Below the pieces are notes generated by a model that saw only the letters and a list, made by a program, of their open reading frames with translations, ran no database searches and was not told where the DNA came from. A stretch of DNA of 21,483 nt from Streptomyces sp. NRRL S-244 (GTDB taxonomy: Bacteria > Actinomycetota > Actinomycetes > Streptomycetales > Streptomycetaceae): contig NZ_JOCX01000049.1 in NCBI RefSeq assembly GCF_000717915.1, positions 1 to 21,483 on the forward strand, in the 5' to 3' direction. The stretch's first letter is position 1. Every line of letters begins with the position of its first letter. Shown here piece after piece: positions 6,682-17,200 of this stretch. A program made the translations under genes and the position numbers.

Positions 6682-9600
6682 GGCTGGTCTCCGTGAGGTG
6701 GAAGGGGACGGGGGAGGGGGCCGCGGGGTGGGCGGTCCAGGCGACGAGGTACTCGCCGGAGCCGGAGCCGGTGCCTGAGCCGGCGCCTGAGCCGGGTCCG
6801 GGTCCGGGTCCGGTGCCCGAGCCGGTCGCGCTCTCGCCCTCGGCCGGGGGCAGGGAGGCGGTACGGACCGGGTACGGCTGCCCCTCGGGCGACAGCACGC
6901 GCAGCCCGCCCGATCCGGGGTCCTCCGCGACCCGCCAGTCCCGGGGCCGGCCGCCGAGCCCGGTGCCGCGGGCCTTGGCGGCGGCCTCCTTCGCACACCA
7001 CAGGGCGGTGAGGGCGGCCGGCAGCCCGGAGCCCTCGCGGGCGGCCAGGTCCTCGGCGAGGACCAGCTCGGCCGGGGTCAGCGCCACCCGGATCAGTGCG
7101 TCGGGATCGGCCGTCACCGGCTCCACGTCGATCCCGACGGGGTGGGACGGGTGGGCGAGGGCCACGGCCACCCGGTCCTTGTGCGCGATCGACAGCCGGA
7201 AGCCGCGGGCCAGGACCCCTTCGGGGACGGGCCGCCCGGCCGGGTCGTTGCCGACCGGGACCTCCACCGGGAACACCGGACCGGCGCCGCGGTCCCAGAG
7301 CAGCTGCCGCAGCGCGTCCTTGGCGGCGATGCGGCCCAGCAGCCAGGGCGCCCGGGCGCGCGGCGCCAGCCGCTCGTACGCCGTGCGCTCGGCGGCGCCG
7401 AGGTAGCGGCGCATCACCAGCTCCTGCGAGGCGGGATCCGTCCACCGCCGCCGGGCCAGGCACCAGCCGGCCGGCTGCGGCTCGCCGATGCCGCACACCT
7501 CGGGGGTGAACTTCATCGGCCACACCCGCTCGTCCGCCCCGAAACGGCGGTACGTCCAGCCCTCGATCCGGGCCCACAACCGCCCGGCGCCGTCGAGGAG
7601 TTCGAGGTCGCCGCGGACGGTGACATCGCGGACCTCCCGGATCCGGGCGGTGGCCGTGACCAGGGCGTGCGGCGGGGGCGGCGGCCCGTAGAACCGGATC
7701 CGGTCGACGGTGGCGGGGAACACCAACCGGTCGACGGGGAGCCGGAGTTGCATCCAGTGGCCGAAGAGCTGCCCGGCGGCGTCGAGCAGCGCCCCGGGGT
7801 CGGGGAGCGCGCGCAGAACCCCGCGGATGCCGTCCGAGCCGACGGACCGGACCTCGTGGACTGCGGCGAAGCGGGGCCCGTGGAACATCCACCGGTCCCG
7901 GTACAGGGCCTCGGCGCTGACGGGGGCGGGGCGCGGATCGCTCAGCGGTGTGGGGTCGGGCGCGGGCGGCTGCGCGTGGCCCGGGCCCAGCAGGACGACG
8001 ACGGAGGCGTACGGGCCCAGCCCGATCCGGATCCGTCCGGGGCCGTCGGCGCGGGCACTGACCTCGACGTCGAGGGCGGGCGCGGCGGGGAGCCACCGCA
8101 TGGCCCGTACGTCGTCGTAGCCGAGGACGGCGGCGCCCGGCGGGGCGTGCCGGCGGGCCGCGTCGGCGGCCAGCTCCAGCATGGTCGTCATGGGCACGAC
8201 GGGGAACCGGTCGGAGTCCTCCGGCCAGCCGTCGGGCTGCAGGTACACGCAGTGGTCGCGTACGTAGGGCAGGGCGTCGAGCGACACCCGGAGCCGGTGT
8301 CGCCCCGCAGCCCTCCCCGAGCCCTCACGCACCCCGCCGGGTCCGGCAACCGCTCCCGGGCGCGGCAGTGGACCGGGGGCAGCGGGCTCAGGTGCAGGCG
8401 ACCAGGCTTCGGCCTCGGTCCCGGCCCCGGCCTGCGAGCCCGTGGGCGCTCCGTCGTGCACCGTATCCAGCGCGGACAACAACACCGGCCGCCCCGCCCC
8501 GGCCGAAGGCGTCGGCGGCGCCGTGCCGGTGAGGGAGCCCAGGCGGGTCCGGGTGTCCTCGGGGAGGTGGACCAGCGGGGAGCCGAGGTCCAGGGGGACC
8601 GGCCGGCCCCGTACGGGCGGGCGGGGGGCGGGGGCCGGATCCCGGAGGCGGTCCCAGCGCGGGGCGTGGCCCTCGGCCCACAGTGCGGCGCAGGTGCGCC
8701 GGAGGGCGGCCAGGCCCGACAGGCGCGGGGAGGACGTGGCCACCGAGAGGTGGGGACGGTCCCGCAGGGTGTCCTCCACGAACCCCGGCAGGCTGCCCGG
8801 CCCCATCGTCACGAACGTCCGGACCCCCGCCTCCTCGTACAGGCGGAGCGTCAACTCCCGGAAGTGGACGGGCTCCAGAAGATGCCGTACGACCAACTCC
8901 CGTACCTGGGAGGGCCCGTCGGGGAACGGTGCGCACGTCGTCGCCGACCACACCGGCAGATCACCCCGGCGCAGCGGCAGCCGCGCGAACGCCGCCCGGA
9001 CCTGCCCCAGGTACGGCTCCCACATCGGCGTGTGGAACCCCGACCGGAACGGCAGTTCCTGCCCGAGCACCCCTTCCGCCCGCAGCCGCTCCAGGACCTG
9101 CGCGACCTCCGCCGGATCCCCGCACACCACCGACTGGTGCGGGCAGTTGTCGTGGCTGACCACCACCCCGTCCAGGCCGTGCAGCGCGGCCTCCGCCCGG
9201 CGCGCCCCGCAGCCCAGCGCCGCGTACACGAGGTCCGGGACCTTCAGCGACCCCGGCCTCAGCGAGTCCAGGAAGGAGTCGGCCGCGTCCCGCGGGTACA
9301 TCCCCCCGGCCACCATCGCCGCCCACTCGCCGAGACTGTGCCCGGCCAGCACATCGGCCGTCACACCGAGTTCGGGCAGGATCCGCGCGAAGAACCGGCC
9401 CGTCGCGAGGGCGTCCAGCGCCCGTTCCATCAGTTCGGATCCCCGGCCGAGCCGTGGCGGCTCCAGCCCCATCCGGTCCGCGACGTCATCCAGCACCGGC
9501 GCGAACTCCGGCTCCAGACCGGGGAACAGGAACGCCGTCGCACCGCCCAGCGGCTCCGGGGTGAACCACACGTCCCCCCGCCCCCGCCAGGCCCGGCCGC

Positions 9601-11275
9601 GCTCCACCGCCTTCGCGGCGAGCGCGAGACGCTGCGGGGTCGGCCCGAGCACGGCCAGCCGGCACGGGCCTTCGCCCGCGGACGCCGACCCGGCGGCCAG
9701 CAGGCCCGCCAGCTCCGCCGGACCGTCCGCGCCGAGCAGCAGTACGTCCTCCCGCGCACCGGTCCCGGCCCCCACTGCCGGCCGGCCCGCGGCCCCCAGG
9801 GGCAGGAAGCGGCGTACGGGCGGCGCCGGAGCGGCGGCGCCGGGGGCCTCCTCCAGCACCGCGTGCGCGTTGATCCCGCCGAAGCCGAACGCGTTGACCC
9901 CCGCCCGGCGCGGCTGCCGCCCCCGCTCCCACGGCTCCGCGGCCGTCACCGGCCGCATCCGGGTCCGGGCCAGGTCCGCGTGCGGCTCCTCCAGGTGCAG
10001 GGTCGGCGGCAGCACCCCCTCGTACACGGCGAGCGCCGCCTTGATCAGTCCGGCCATGCCCGAGGCCTGCATGGTGTGTCCCACCATGGACTTCACCGAG
10101 CCGAAGCCGACCCCGGGACCAGTGGTCCCGGGCGGGCCGAACACCTGGGCCAGTGTGTCCAGTTCGGCGGCGTCGCCCACCGGTGTGCCGGTGCCGTGCG
10201 CCTCCAGGAGCCCCAGCGCGCCCGCGGCCCGCGGATCCAGCCCGGCCTCCCGCCAGGCCCGCTCCAGCGCCCGTACCTGGCCGGCGACCAGCGGGCTCAT
10301 CAGGCTGGCCGCCCGGCCGTCCCCGGCCACTCCGGTGCCGCGGACCACGGCGTAGATCCGGTCGCCGTCCCGTTCCGCGTCCGCCAGCCGCTTCAGCAGC
10401 ACCACGCCCGTGCCCTCGGACAGCAGGGTTCCGTCGGCCCGCCGGTCGAAGGGCCGGATCCGCTCGCTCGGGCTCAGCGCCCGCAGCTGCGTGAACACGC
10501 TCCACAGCGTGGCGATGTGGCAGTGGTGGACCGCCCCCGCGACCACCGCGTCGCACCGCCCGCCCGCCAGCAGCCCCACCGCCTGGTCCACGGCCAGGAG
10601 CGAGGAGGCACAGGCCGCGTCCAGGGTGTAGGCGGGGCCGCGGAAGTCCAGCCGGTTGGCCGTGCGGGCGGCCGTGAAACTCGGCACCAGCCCGATCGAG
10701 GCGTCCGGCCGCTCCGGCCCCAGTGCCCCCTGGAAGGCGGCCCGCACCTCGGCGATCCGCCGCTCACCCAGCTCCGGCGCGAGCTCCCGCAGTGTCTGGG
10801 CCAACTGGTGGGCGGTACGGACCCGTTGGTCGAGACGGGCGGTCGCCACCCCCATGAACCCGCCGCGCCCCAGCACCACCCCGATCCGGGAGCGGTCGGC
10901 CGGCAGCCGGTCCTCGCCGCCCGCGTCGGCGATCGCCTCGGCCGTCGCGTGCAGGGCCAGCATCTGGTCCGGCTCGGCCCCTTCCACAGCGGTCGGCATG
11001 ATCCCGAACCGGGTCGGGTCGAAGGATGCCAGCCCGTCGACGAAGCCGCCGCGCCGGCAGTAGAAGCGGTCCCCGCGCACGGGTCCGGCGGCGCCCTCCG
11101 GATCGTAGTACACCTCCGGGTCCCAACGGCCGGGCGGTACCTCGGAGATGGAGTCCGTACCGGCGAGCAGATTGCGCCGGTAGGCCGCCAGGTCGGCGGC
11201 GCCGGGGAAGACGGCGCCCATCCCGACGATGGCGGCGTCGGTGGGCCGGGGGCCGCGCCGCGCCCGCTCACTCAT
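6665..11275 (-). CDS. Iterative type I PKS, KS-AT-DH with fused C-terminal phosphopantetheinyl transferase
   Basis: The product is 1,536 residues. The KS (about 12-475) has DAACASS with Cys222, EAHGTGT with His360 and VGHTMQ with His400, so the catalytic triad is complete. The AT (about 580-845) has GHSLGEW (Ser647) and SGFHTP (His748). A disordered Pro/Ala linker (about 880-990) leads to a double-hotdog dehydratase (about 993-1250) with RDHCVY (His1008), FPVVPM, FHGPRF and DAAGQ (Asp1165). The C-terminus (about 1290-1536) is an Sfp-type phosphopantetheinyl transferase: SIAHKD, GIDVEPV (1381-1387) and WCAKEAAAK (1426-1434), the Mg/CoA-binding signatures, with a Gly/Ser-rich insertion at about 1484-1508. 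Domain style resembles Pfa/Hgl secondary-lipid synthases. The start overlaps the upstream PKS stop by 8 bases (ATGAGTGA), with GAGGAGG upstream. It should elongate and dehydrate the chain and activate both ACPs. Domain calls are confident; the product is unknown. Confidence 0.93.
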   Translation of the reverse strand: MSERARRGPRPTDAAIVGMGAVFPGAADLAAYRRNLLAGTDSISEVPPGRWDPEVYYDPEGAAGPVRGDRFYCRRGGFVDGLASFDPTRFGIMPTAVEGAEPDQMLALHATAEAIADAGGEDRLPADRSRIGVVLGRGGFMGVATARLDQRVRTAHQLAQTLRELAPELGERRIAEVRAAFQGALGPERPDASIGLVPSFTAARTANRLDFRGPAYTLDAACASSLLAVDQAVGLLAGGRCDAVVAGAVHHCHIATLWSVFTQLRALSPSERIRPFDRRADGTLLSEGTGVVLLKRLADAERDGDRIYAVVRGTGVAGDGRAASLMSPLVAGQVRALERAWREAGLDPRAAGALGLLEAHGTGTPVGDAAELDTLAQVFGPPGTTGPGVGFGSVKSMVGHTMQASGMAGLIKAALAVYEGVLPPTLHLEEPHADLARTRMRPVTAAEPWERGRQPRRAGVNAFGFGGINAHAVLEEAPGAAAPAPPVRRFLPLGAAGRPAVGAGTGAREDVLLLGADGPAELAGLLAAGSASAGEGPCRLAVLGPTPQRLALAAKAVERGRAWRGRGDVWFTPEPLGGATAFLFPGLEPEFAPVLDDVADRMGLEPPRLGRGSELMERALDALATGRFFARILPELGVTADVLAGHSLGEWAAMVAGGMYPRDAADSFLDSLRPGSLKVPDLVYAALGCGARRAEAALHGLDGVVVSHDNCPHQSVVCGDPAEVAQVLERLRAEGVLGQELPFRSGFHTPMWEPYLGQVRAAFARLPLRRGDLPVWSATTCAPFPDGPSQVRELVVRHLLEPVHFRELTLRLYEEAGVRTFVTMGPGSLPGFVEDTLRDRPHLSVATSSPRLSGLAALRRTCAALWAEGHAPRWDRLRDPAPAPRPPVRGRPVPLDLGSPLVHLPEDTRTRLGSLTGTAPPTPSAGAGRPVLLSALDTVHDGAPTGSQAGAGTEAEAWSPAPEPAAPGPLPRPGAVAGPGGVREGSGRAAGRHRLRVSLDALPYVRDHCVYLQPDGWPEDSDRFPVVPMTTMLELAADAARRHAPPGAAVLGYDDVRAMRWLPAAPALDVEVSARADGPGRIRIGLGPYASVVVLLGPGHAQPPAPDPTPLSDPRPAPVSAEALYRDRWMFHGPRFAAVHEVRSVGSDGIRGVLRALPDPGALLDAAGQLFGHWMQLRLPVDRLVFPATVDRIRFYGPPPPPHALVTATARIREVRDVTVRGDLELLDGAGRLWARIEGWTYRRFGADERVWPMKFTPEVCGIGEPQPAGWCLARRRWTDPASQELVMRRYLGAAERTAYERLAPRARAPWLLGRIAAKDALRQLLWDRGAGPVFPVEVPVGNDPAGRPVPEGVLARGFRLSIAHKDRVAVALAHPSHPVGIDVEPVTADPDALIRVALTPAELVLAEDLAAREGSGLPAALTALWCAKEAAAKARGTGLGGRPRDWRVAEDPGSGGLRVLSPEGQPYPVRTASLPPAEGESATGSGTGPGPGPGSGAGSGTGSGSGEYLVAWTAHPAAPSPVPFHLTETSHGHHH

Positions 11276-14200
11276 GGTCCGCGCCCTCCTCGGCCATCAG
11301 GACCACCTGTACGTCGCCGCCGTACGCGAGCTCGGCGAGGAACGCGGCGGTCCCGGCCTCGGGGGAGATGAGCGGGATGCCGCGCCTGGCGTACGCGCGC
11401 TCCAGCTCGGGGGTGACCATCCCGCCCGCGTCGGCCGCCCAGGGGCCCCAGTCGACGGACAGCACCCGGCCCGGGAAGGTCTCGGCCCAGGTGAGGGCGA
11501 GCCCGTCGAGGGCGTCGTTCGCGGCGGCGTAGTCGGTCTGGCCGCGGTTTCCGTACACCCCGGCGACGCTGCCGAAGAGGGCCAGGAAGGCCGGGGCGGG
11601 AGCGCTGCCGTGCTCGGCCGCCGCGGCCGCCAGGTGGCGGGCGCCGGCCACCTTGGTGCTGAACACCTCGGTGAACACGGCCGGTTCCTTGTCGCGGAGC
11701 AGCCCGTCGCGCAGGGTCCCGGCGCCGTGCACGATGCCGTCGAGCCGGCCGTGCCGGGCCCGTACGCCGGCCACGACGGCCCGTACGGCGTGCGCGTCGG
11801 TGACGTCGGCGCAGTGGTACCGGACGGATGCGGCGGCGCCGGCGAGCGCGGCCAGCGTGGCCCGTACCTCCCGCTCGGCCAGAATCCGCGAGGCCGCGGC
11901 CTCGATCTCGGCGGGGGTTCGAAGCCCGCTGCCGATGAGCGCGGCGCGCAGTGCCACCCGGTCACCGGCGTGGACGAACTCGTCGCCCTGGCCGACCGGT
12001 TCCGGTGTCCGCCCGAGCAACTCGACGTGACACCCGGTGGCCCGGGCCAACGCGACCGCCGTCCGAGCAGTGATCCCCCGAGCCCCACCGGTGAGGAGTA
12101 CGACCGAGCCGGGCCCGAGGGGGCTTGCGCCGGGCGTCCCGGCGGGTGCGGGAAGCGGGGCCGGTACCGGGCGACGGGTGACCCGGAGCCCCTCGGCGGT
12201 GTACCCGACGGAGGCGAGCCCTTCGCCCTGGTCGGAGAGCTCGGCGAGCAACTGGGCGGCGATCCGCCCGGGGTCTTCCTTGGGATGCAGGTCGACGGCG
12301 CGGACGAGGCGGCCGGGGAACTCCAGGGCGGCGCTGCGGGCGAAGCCGTGCAGTCCGCTGCCGGGGGTGGAGCCGAGGAGCAGCCGGCGGACACCGCCGG
12401 TGAGGGCCCGCTTGAGCCCCGGGAAGGCGCCGGGGAGCGCGGCCTCCTGGCCGGCCCGGAGCGCGGACAGATCGACGATGCCGTCGAACCCGGCGTCGGC
12501 CTCGGCCAGCACCTCCGCCCGGGCCCCCTGCGCCTCCAGCGCCCCGCAGAGTGCGAGCGCCGCGCCCTGCCCGTCCTCGACCACCCCGACGCGCATCCCC
12601 CGCAGCGCGCCGGGGTTCCCACCGGCCGCTGCCACCGGCACCACGTCGACCCGCATCCGCCGAAGCGGCCCGGCCGGTGCCGGTCCGGCTGCCGCCGGGG
12701 CCGTTGCCGGGGCAGGGGTCGGCCGGTTCGAGACCGCTGCCCGTGTCCCTGCGGATGCGGATGCGGATGCCGATGGCGGTCCGGCGGCGACTCCCGCTTC
12801 CGGGGAGGGAGCCGGACCGCCCGCGGTGGCTGCCTGGGCGGAGGCGTGGGTGGTGACCCAGTCGACGATGCCGCGCAGGGACTTGATCCTGGACAGCTCC
12901 TCGACCGCGGACTCGGCGGAGCCGCCGGGGTCGGTGGGGAGCCCGATCCGGTCGGCGAGGGCCCCGATGATCTCGACGCGCTTGATGGAGTCGATCGAGA
13001 GGTCCGCTTCCAGGTCCAGCTCGGGGTCGAGCATGTCCCGCGGGTATCCGGTCCGGGTATGGACGATCTCCAGGACGGCGTCCATCACCTCCTCGGCAGA
13101 CCCCGCCGCGACCTGGTCCCGAGGACCGTGGTCGCCGGCAGTGGCCGGACCGTCGGCGTGCTCCGCCGCGTCCGCCCCGCCGAGGCCTGCCGGCCCGTAG
13201 CCGCCCGCGCCGACTCCCTCGGCGCCCGCCGGACCGGCCGGCCCGTGCCCGTTCGCGAGTTCCCGGGTGCCGGGCCGGGCCTGCGCCCCCGCCGGGCCTG
13301 CCGGCCCCGGCTGGTTTGCCGGTCCTTCGGGCCAGGCCGTGCCTGCCTGCGCATGCCCGTTCATGCCGTATCCGCCGGTGTCAGGCCAAGCCCGGGCATC
13401 AGCCGGTCCGGCCATTTCCGCCGGTCCGGCCGTGGCTGTCGGGTCTGCCGTGTCGCCGAGGCGGGACGGCACTCCGGCGGGAGTCGGGTCGGTCCCCAAA
13501 TAGCCGAGCAGGACGGCCCGTTGGGCCTCGATCAGCTCGCGGGAACCGCGCAGGTACTCCAGGACCGCCTCCTGGCGTCGGTCGGGCGCCGCGTGCGCCG
13601 CTGGCAACGCCGTGCCGGGCGCTGAGGCCGGCCCGGGTGCCGGCGCCGGGGCCTGGAACCCGGTCGCCGGAGGCGACATCGAGTCGGGCGCAGGCGCGGC
13701 GTGCCATGTGAAGTCGGGCATGAGCGCAGGCGCAGGCGCAGCCGCCGGATCGGAAGCGGCGTGCGTCGGGTGAGCCGTGGGCCACGCAGAGCCCGGCGCG
13801 GGCGCCATCGCAGGCGCGGCGTGCCGCATGGGGCCGGGCACTGGTGGCAGCGCGGACACGGGAACCGGAGGCAACGGCCGCCCGGGCGCCGCCGCCGGGG
13901 GCGGTACGGGTGCTTCGACGCGGCGCGGGGGCTGGAGACCGCCCGGGATCGGGGTTCCCGCGGACGTGCGGACCAGGTGGCCGTCCACCAGCCAGCCCGG
14001 GCGGCGCGGGGCGCGGTCCGGGAGGCGGGCCGTACGGCCGCGGAACAGCGGCTCCGGAGTGATCGGGACGCCGGCGGCGGCCAGTTCGGCCAGGGCCGTG
14101 ACCAGCCGGGCCAGCCCGTGCTCGCCCGGCACGTCCAGCGGGACCACCGTGTGCGGCCGGTCGGCCAGGATCCGGTCCACCAGGCCGGACAGGACCCGGC

Positions 14201-17200
14201 CCGGCCCCGCCTCCACGAACGTCCGGACACCGGCCGCGTACATGGCCTCCACCTGCTCCGCGAACCGGACCGGCTCCGCCACCTGCCGGGAGAGGAGAAC
14301 GCGTACGGCATCCGCGTCGGGCGGGTAGGGCGACGCCGTCGTGTTCGACCAGACCGGGACGGCGGCGTCGGCAACCGCCGTCCCGGCCAGCTCGGTTGCG
14401 AGTCCTTCGGCTGCCGCCGCGACCACCGGGCTGTGGAATGCACACGCCACCGGCAGGGGCTGCGCCGAGATTCCCGCCGCACGCAGCGATTCCACGGCCG
14501 CCCCGACCCCCGCCGCCGGCCCCGAGATCGCGCACTGCCGCGGCGCGTTGTGATTCGCCAGCACGCACCCGGCCCGCTCGGCGATCTCCCGGACCTCCTC
14601 CGGCGCGGCCGACACCGCCGCCATCGACCCCGGGTCGTCCCCGGCGGCCGCCAGGATCTCCTCGGCCCGCCTCGCGCTCAGCCGCAGCAGGCTCTCCGTG
14701 TCGTACACCCCCGCCGCCCACAGCGCGGTGAGCTCCCCGTACGAGTGCCCCGCCACGCAGTCCGGCCGTACGCCGAGCCGCTCCAGCAGCAGGTGGGCCG
14801 CCGCACCCGCCAGCCCGAGGGCCGGCTGGGCGACCCGGGTGTCCGTGACCGCAGTACGCTGCGCGGCCCGTGCCTCGGCCGTGAACGCCGCCGGCGGGAA
14901 CACGGCCGCGAGGACGGTCCGCGGAGCCGCGTCCAGCAGGCCCCGCAGCCCGGGGAAGGCCATGTACAACTCACCCAGCATGCCGACCCGTTGACTGCCC
15001 TGCCCGGGGAACAGGAACGCCACCTGCCCCGGATTCGCCGACTCCTCCCGTACGTGGACCCCGTCACCCGCCGTGAACCCCCGGGCGCGCTCCAGCCGGG
15101 CCGCCAGTTCGTCCAGGTCGGCGGCGACGACCGCGACCCGCACCGGACCCCCGCCGGCGCACGCCTCCGCGGCCAGGTCCCGCAGCGCCCACGGACGCCC
15201 CGCCGCGTCGTTCTCCTCCAGGCGCGCCGCGAGCCGGGCCATCGCCCGCCCCGCCGCCCGCCGGTCCTCGCCGCGGAAGCAGAACAGCTCGGCGGGCCAG
15301 TCCTCCCGGCCCTGCTCCGGCTCCTCGGCCCCCGGGTAACCAGCCAGCACCGCGTGGTAGTTGGTGCCGCCGAAGCCGAACGCGCTCACCCCCGCGATCC
15401 GCCGCTCCACCGGCACCGTCCACGGCCGGGCCTCGGTGTCGAAGACGAAGGGGCTGGTCTCGGCCTGCCAGGCCGGATTCGGCCGGTCGATGTGGAGCGT
15501 CGGCGGCCGGACCCCCGCATGCACCGCCCGGGCCGCCTTGATCAGCCCGGCCAGACCCGCCGCGCACTTCGTGTGCCCGAGCTGCGATTTGACCGAGCCC
15601 AGCGCACACGAGCCCACCCCGGCCCCCGCCGCGGTGAACACCTCGCTCAGCACGCCCAGTTCGGTGCTGTCACCGACCACCGTGCCCGTGCCGTGGGCCT
15701 CGACCAGCCCCACCTCGCCCGGCGAGATGCCCGCCCGCGCATAGGCCCGCTCCAGAGCCCGCCGCTGCCCTTCCGGCCGCGGCGCGGTGAGCCCGAGGGA
15801 GCGGCCGTCGCTCGACGCCCCGACCGCCTTGATCACCGCGTACACCCGGTCGCCGTCCCGCTCCGCGTCCGCGAGCCGCTTCAGCACCAGCGCGCCCACC
15901 CCCTCGCCGAGAGCGATCCCGTCGGCCGCGGCGTCGAAGGGCCGGCAGCGCCCGCCCGGCGACAGGGCGCGCACCGAGGCGAAGAGCAGGTAGTCGTTGA
16001 TCCCGTTGTGCACGTCGGCGCCCCCGCACAGCACCATGTCGCTGTCCCGGTCGCGCAGTTGGCGGCAGGCCAGGTCCAGCGCGGCCAGCGACGAGGCGCA
16101 GGCGGCATCGACCGTGCAGTTCGCGCCGCCGAGGTCGAGCCGGTTGGCCACCCGGCCCGCGATCACGTTGGCGAGGATTCCGGGGAAGGAGTCCTCGGTC
16201 AGCCGGGGCAGCTGCTCGTCCAGGGCGGGCGGAAGTTCGCCGAGGTAGGCGGGGTGCAGCGCCCGCAGCCCGTACGCGCCCGCCAGCTCCGTACCGGCCT
16301 CCGCCCCGAAGACCACCGAGGTCCGCGAGCGGTCGAACTCCCGTTCCTTTCCGTAGCCGGCGTCCCGCAGGGCCCGCGCCGAGATCTCCAGGGCCAGCAG
16401 CTGCACCGGCTCGATCCCGGCCAGCGAGGACGGCGGGATCCCGTGCGCGAGGGCGTCGAAGGGCACCGGATCCAGGAAGCCGCCCCAGCGCGAGGGGGTG
16501 CGCTCGCCGCCCCGTGCCGGATCGGCGTCGTAATAGAGCGCCGGGTCCCAGCGCTCCGCCGGGACCTCCGTCACCGCGTCCCGGCCCGCCAGGACCTGCG
16601 CCCAGTACGCGGCGAGGTCGGGCGCGCCCGGATAGGCGCAGGCCATCCCGACGATGGCGATGTCGAGCGGATCCGACGCACCCCCGGCAACCTGCTCATC
16701 GGCGACCGAAGCGGCGATCTCCAGGGCCCGCCGCTCCAGCAACTCCGTTGCGCCCTCGGTCACCTGGGCGTGGAGGGCGGCGATCGTTGTCGTCCCGCTG
16801 CGCAGCGTGGCGGCCTGTCCGAGCATGAACAGCCCGTCCGCGTACTGCCGTTCCTCGTCCACGGCCTCCAACTCCGCCGTCTCGCCCCGGCGCAGCCCCT
16901 TGGTGGCGATCCGCAGCCGCCCCAGGTTCAGCCGCTCCAGTTCCTCCCACATCTCGCGCGGCTCGGTCCCGCCCTGCGCGAGCCGCTGCCGGGTCTCCTC
17001 GAAGGTGCGGGCGTACGGCGTGTCCGCGCAGCGCGTGGCATGGCCGGGCGCGGTGTGCAGCAGCACGGTGTCCGCGCACTCCACCGCCGCCCGCTGGAAC
17101 CGTGGCGTGACCGCGCCCGCCGCCACGGCCTCCTCGGTGAACAGGTAGGCCGTGCCCATGAGTACGCCGATCCGGGCGCCCCGTTCGGCCAGCGGGGCGG

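Noticed and set aside
7142..11371. Very long plus-strand open frame of about 1,409 codons
   Set aside because: It lies opposite the second PKS, whose frame carries many catalytic motifs. The translation is a low-complexity Arg/Gly/Pro/Gln mix without domains, the usual antisense shadow in GC-rich DNA.
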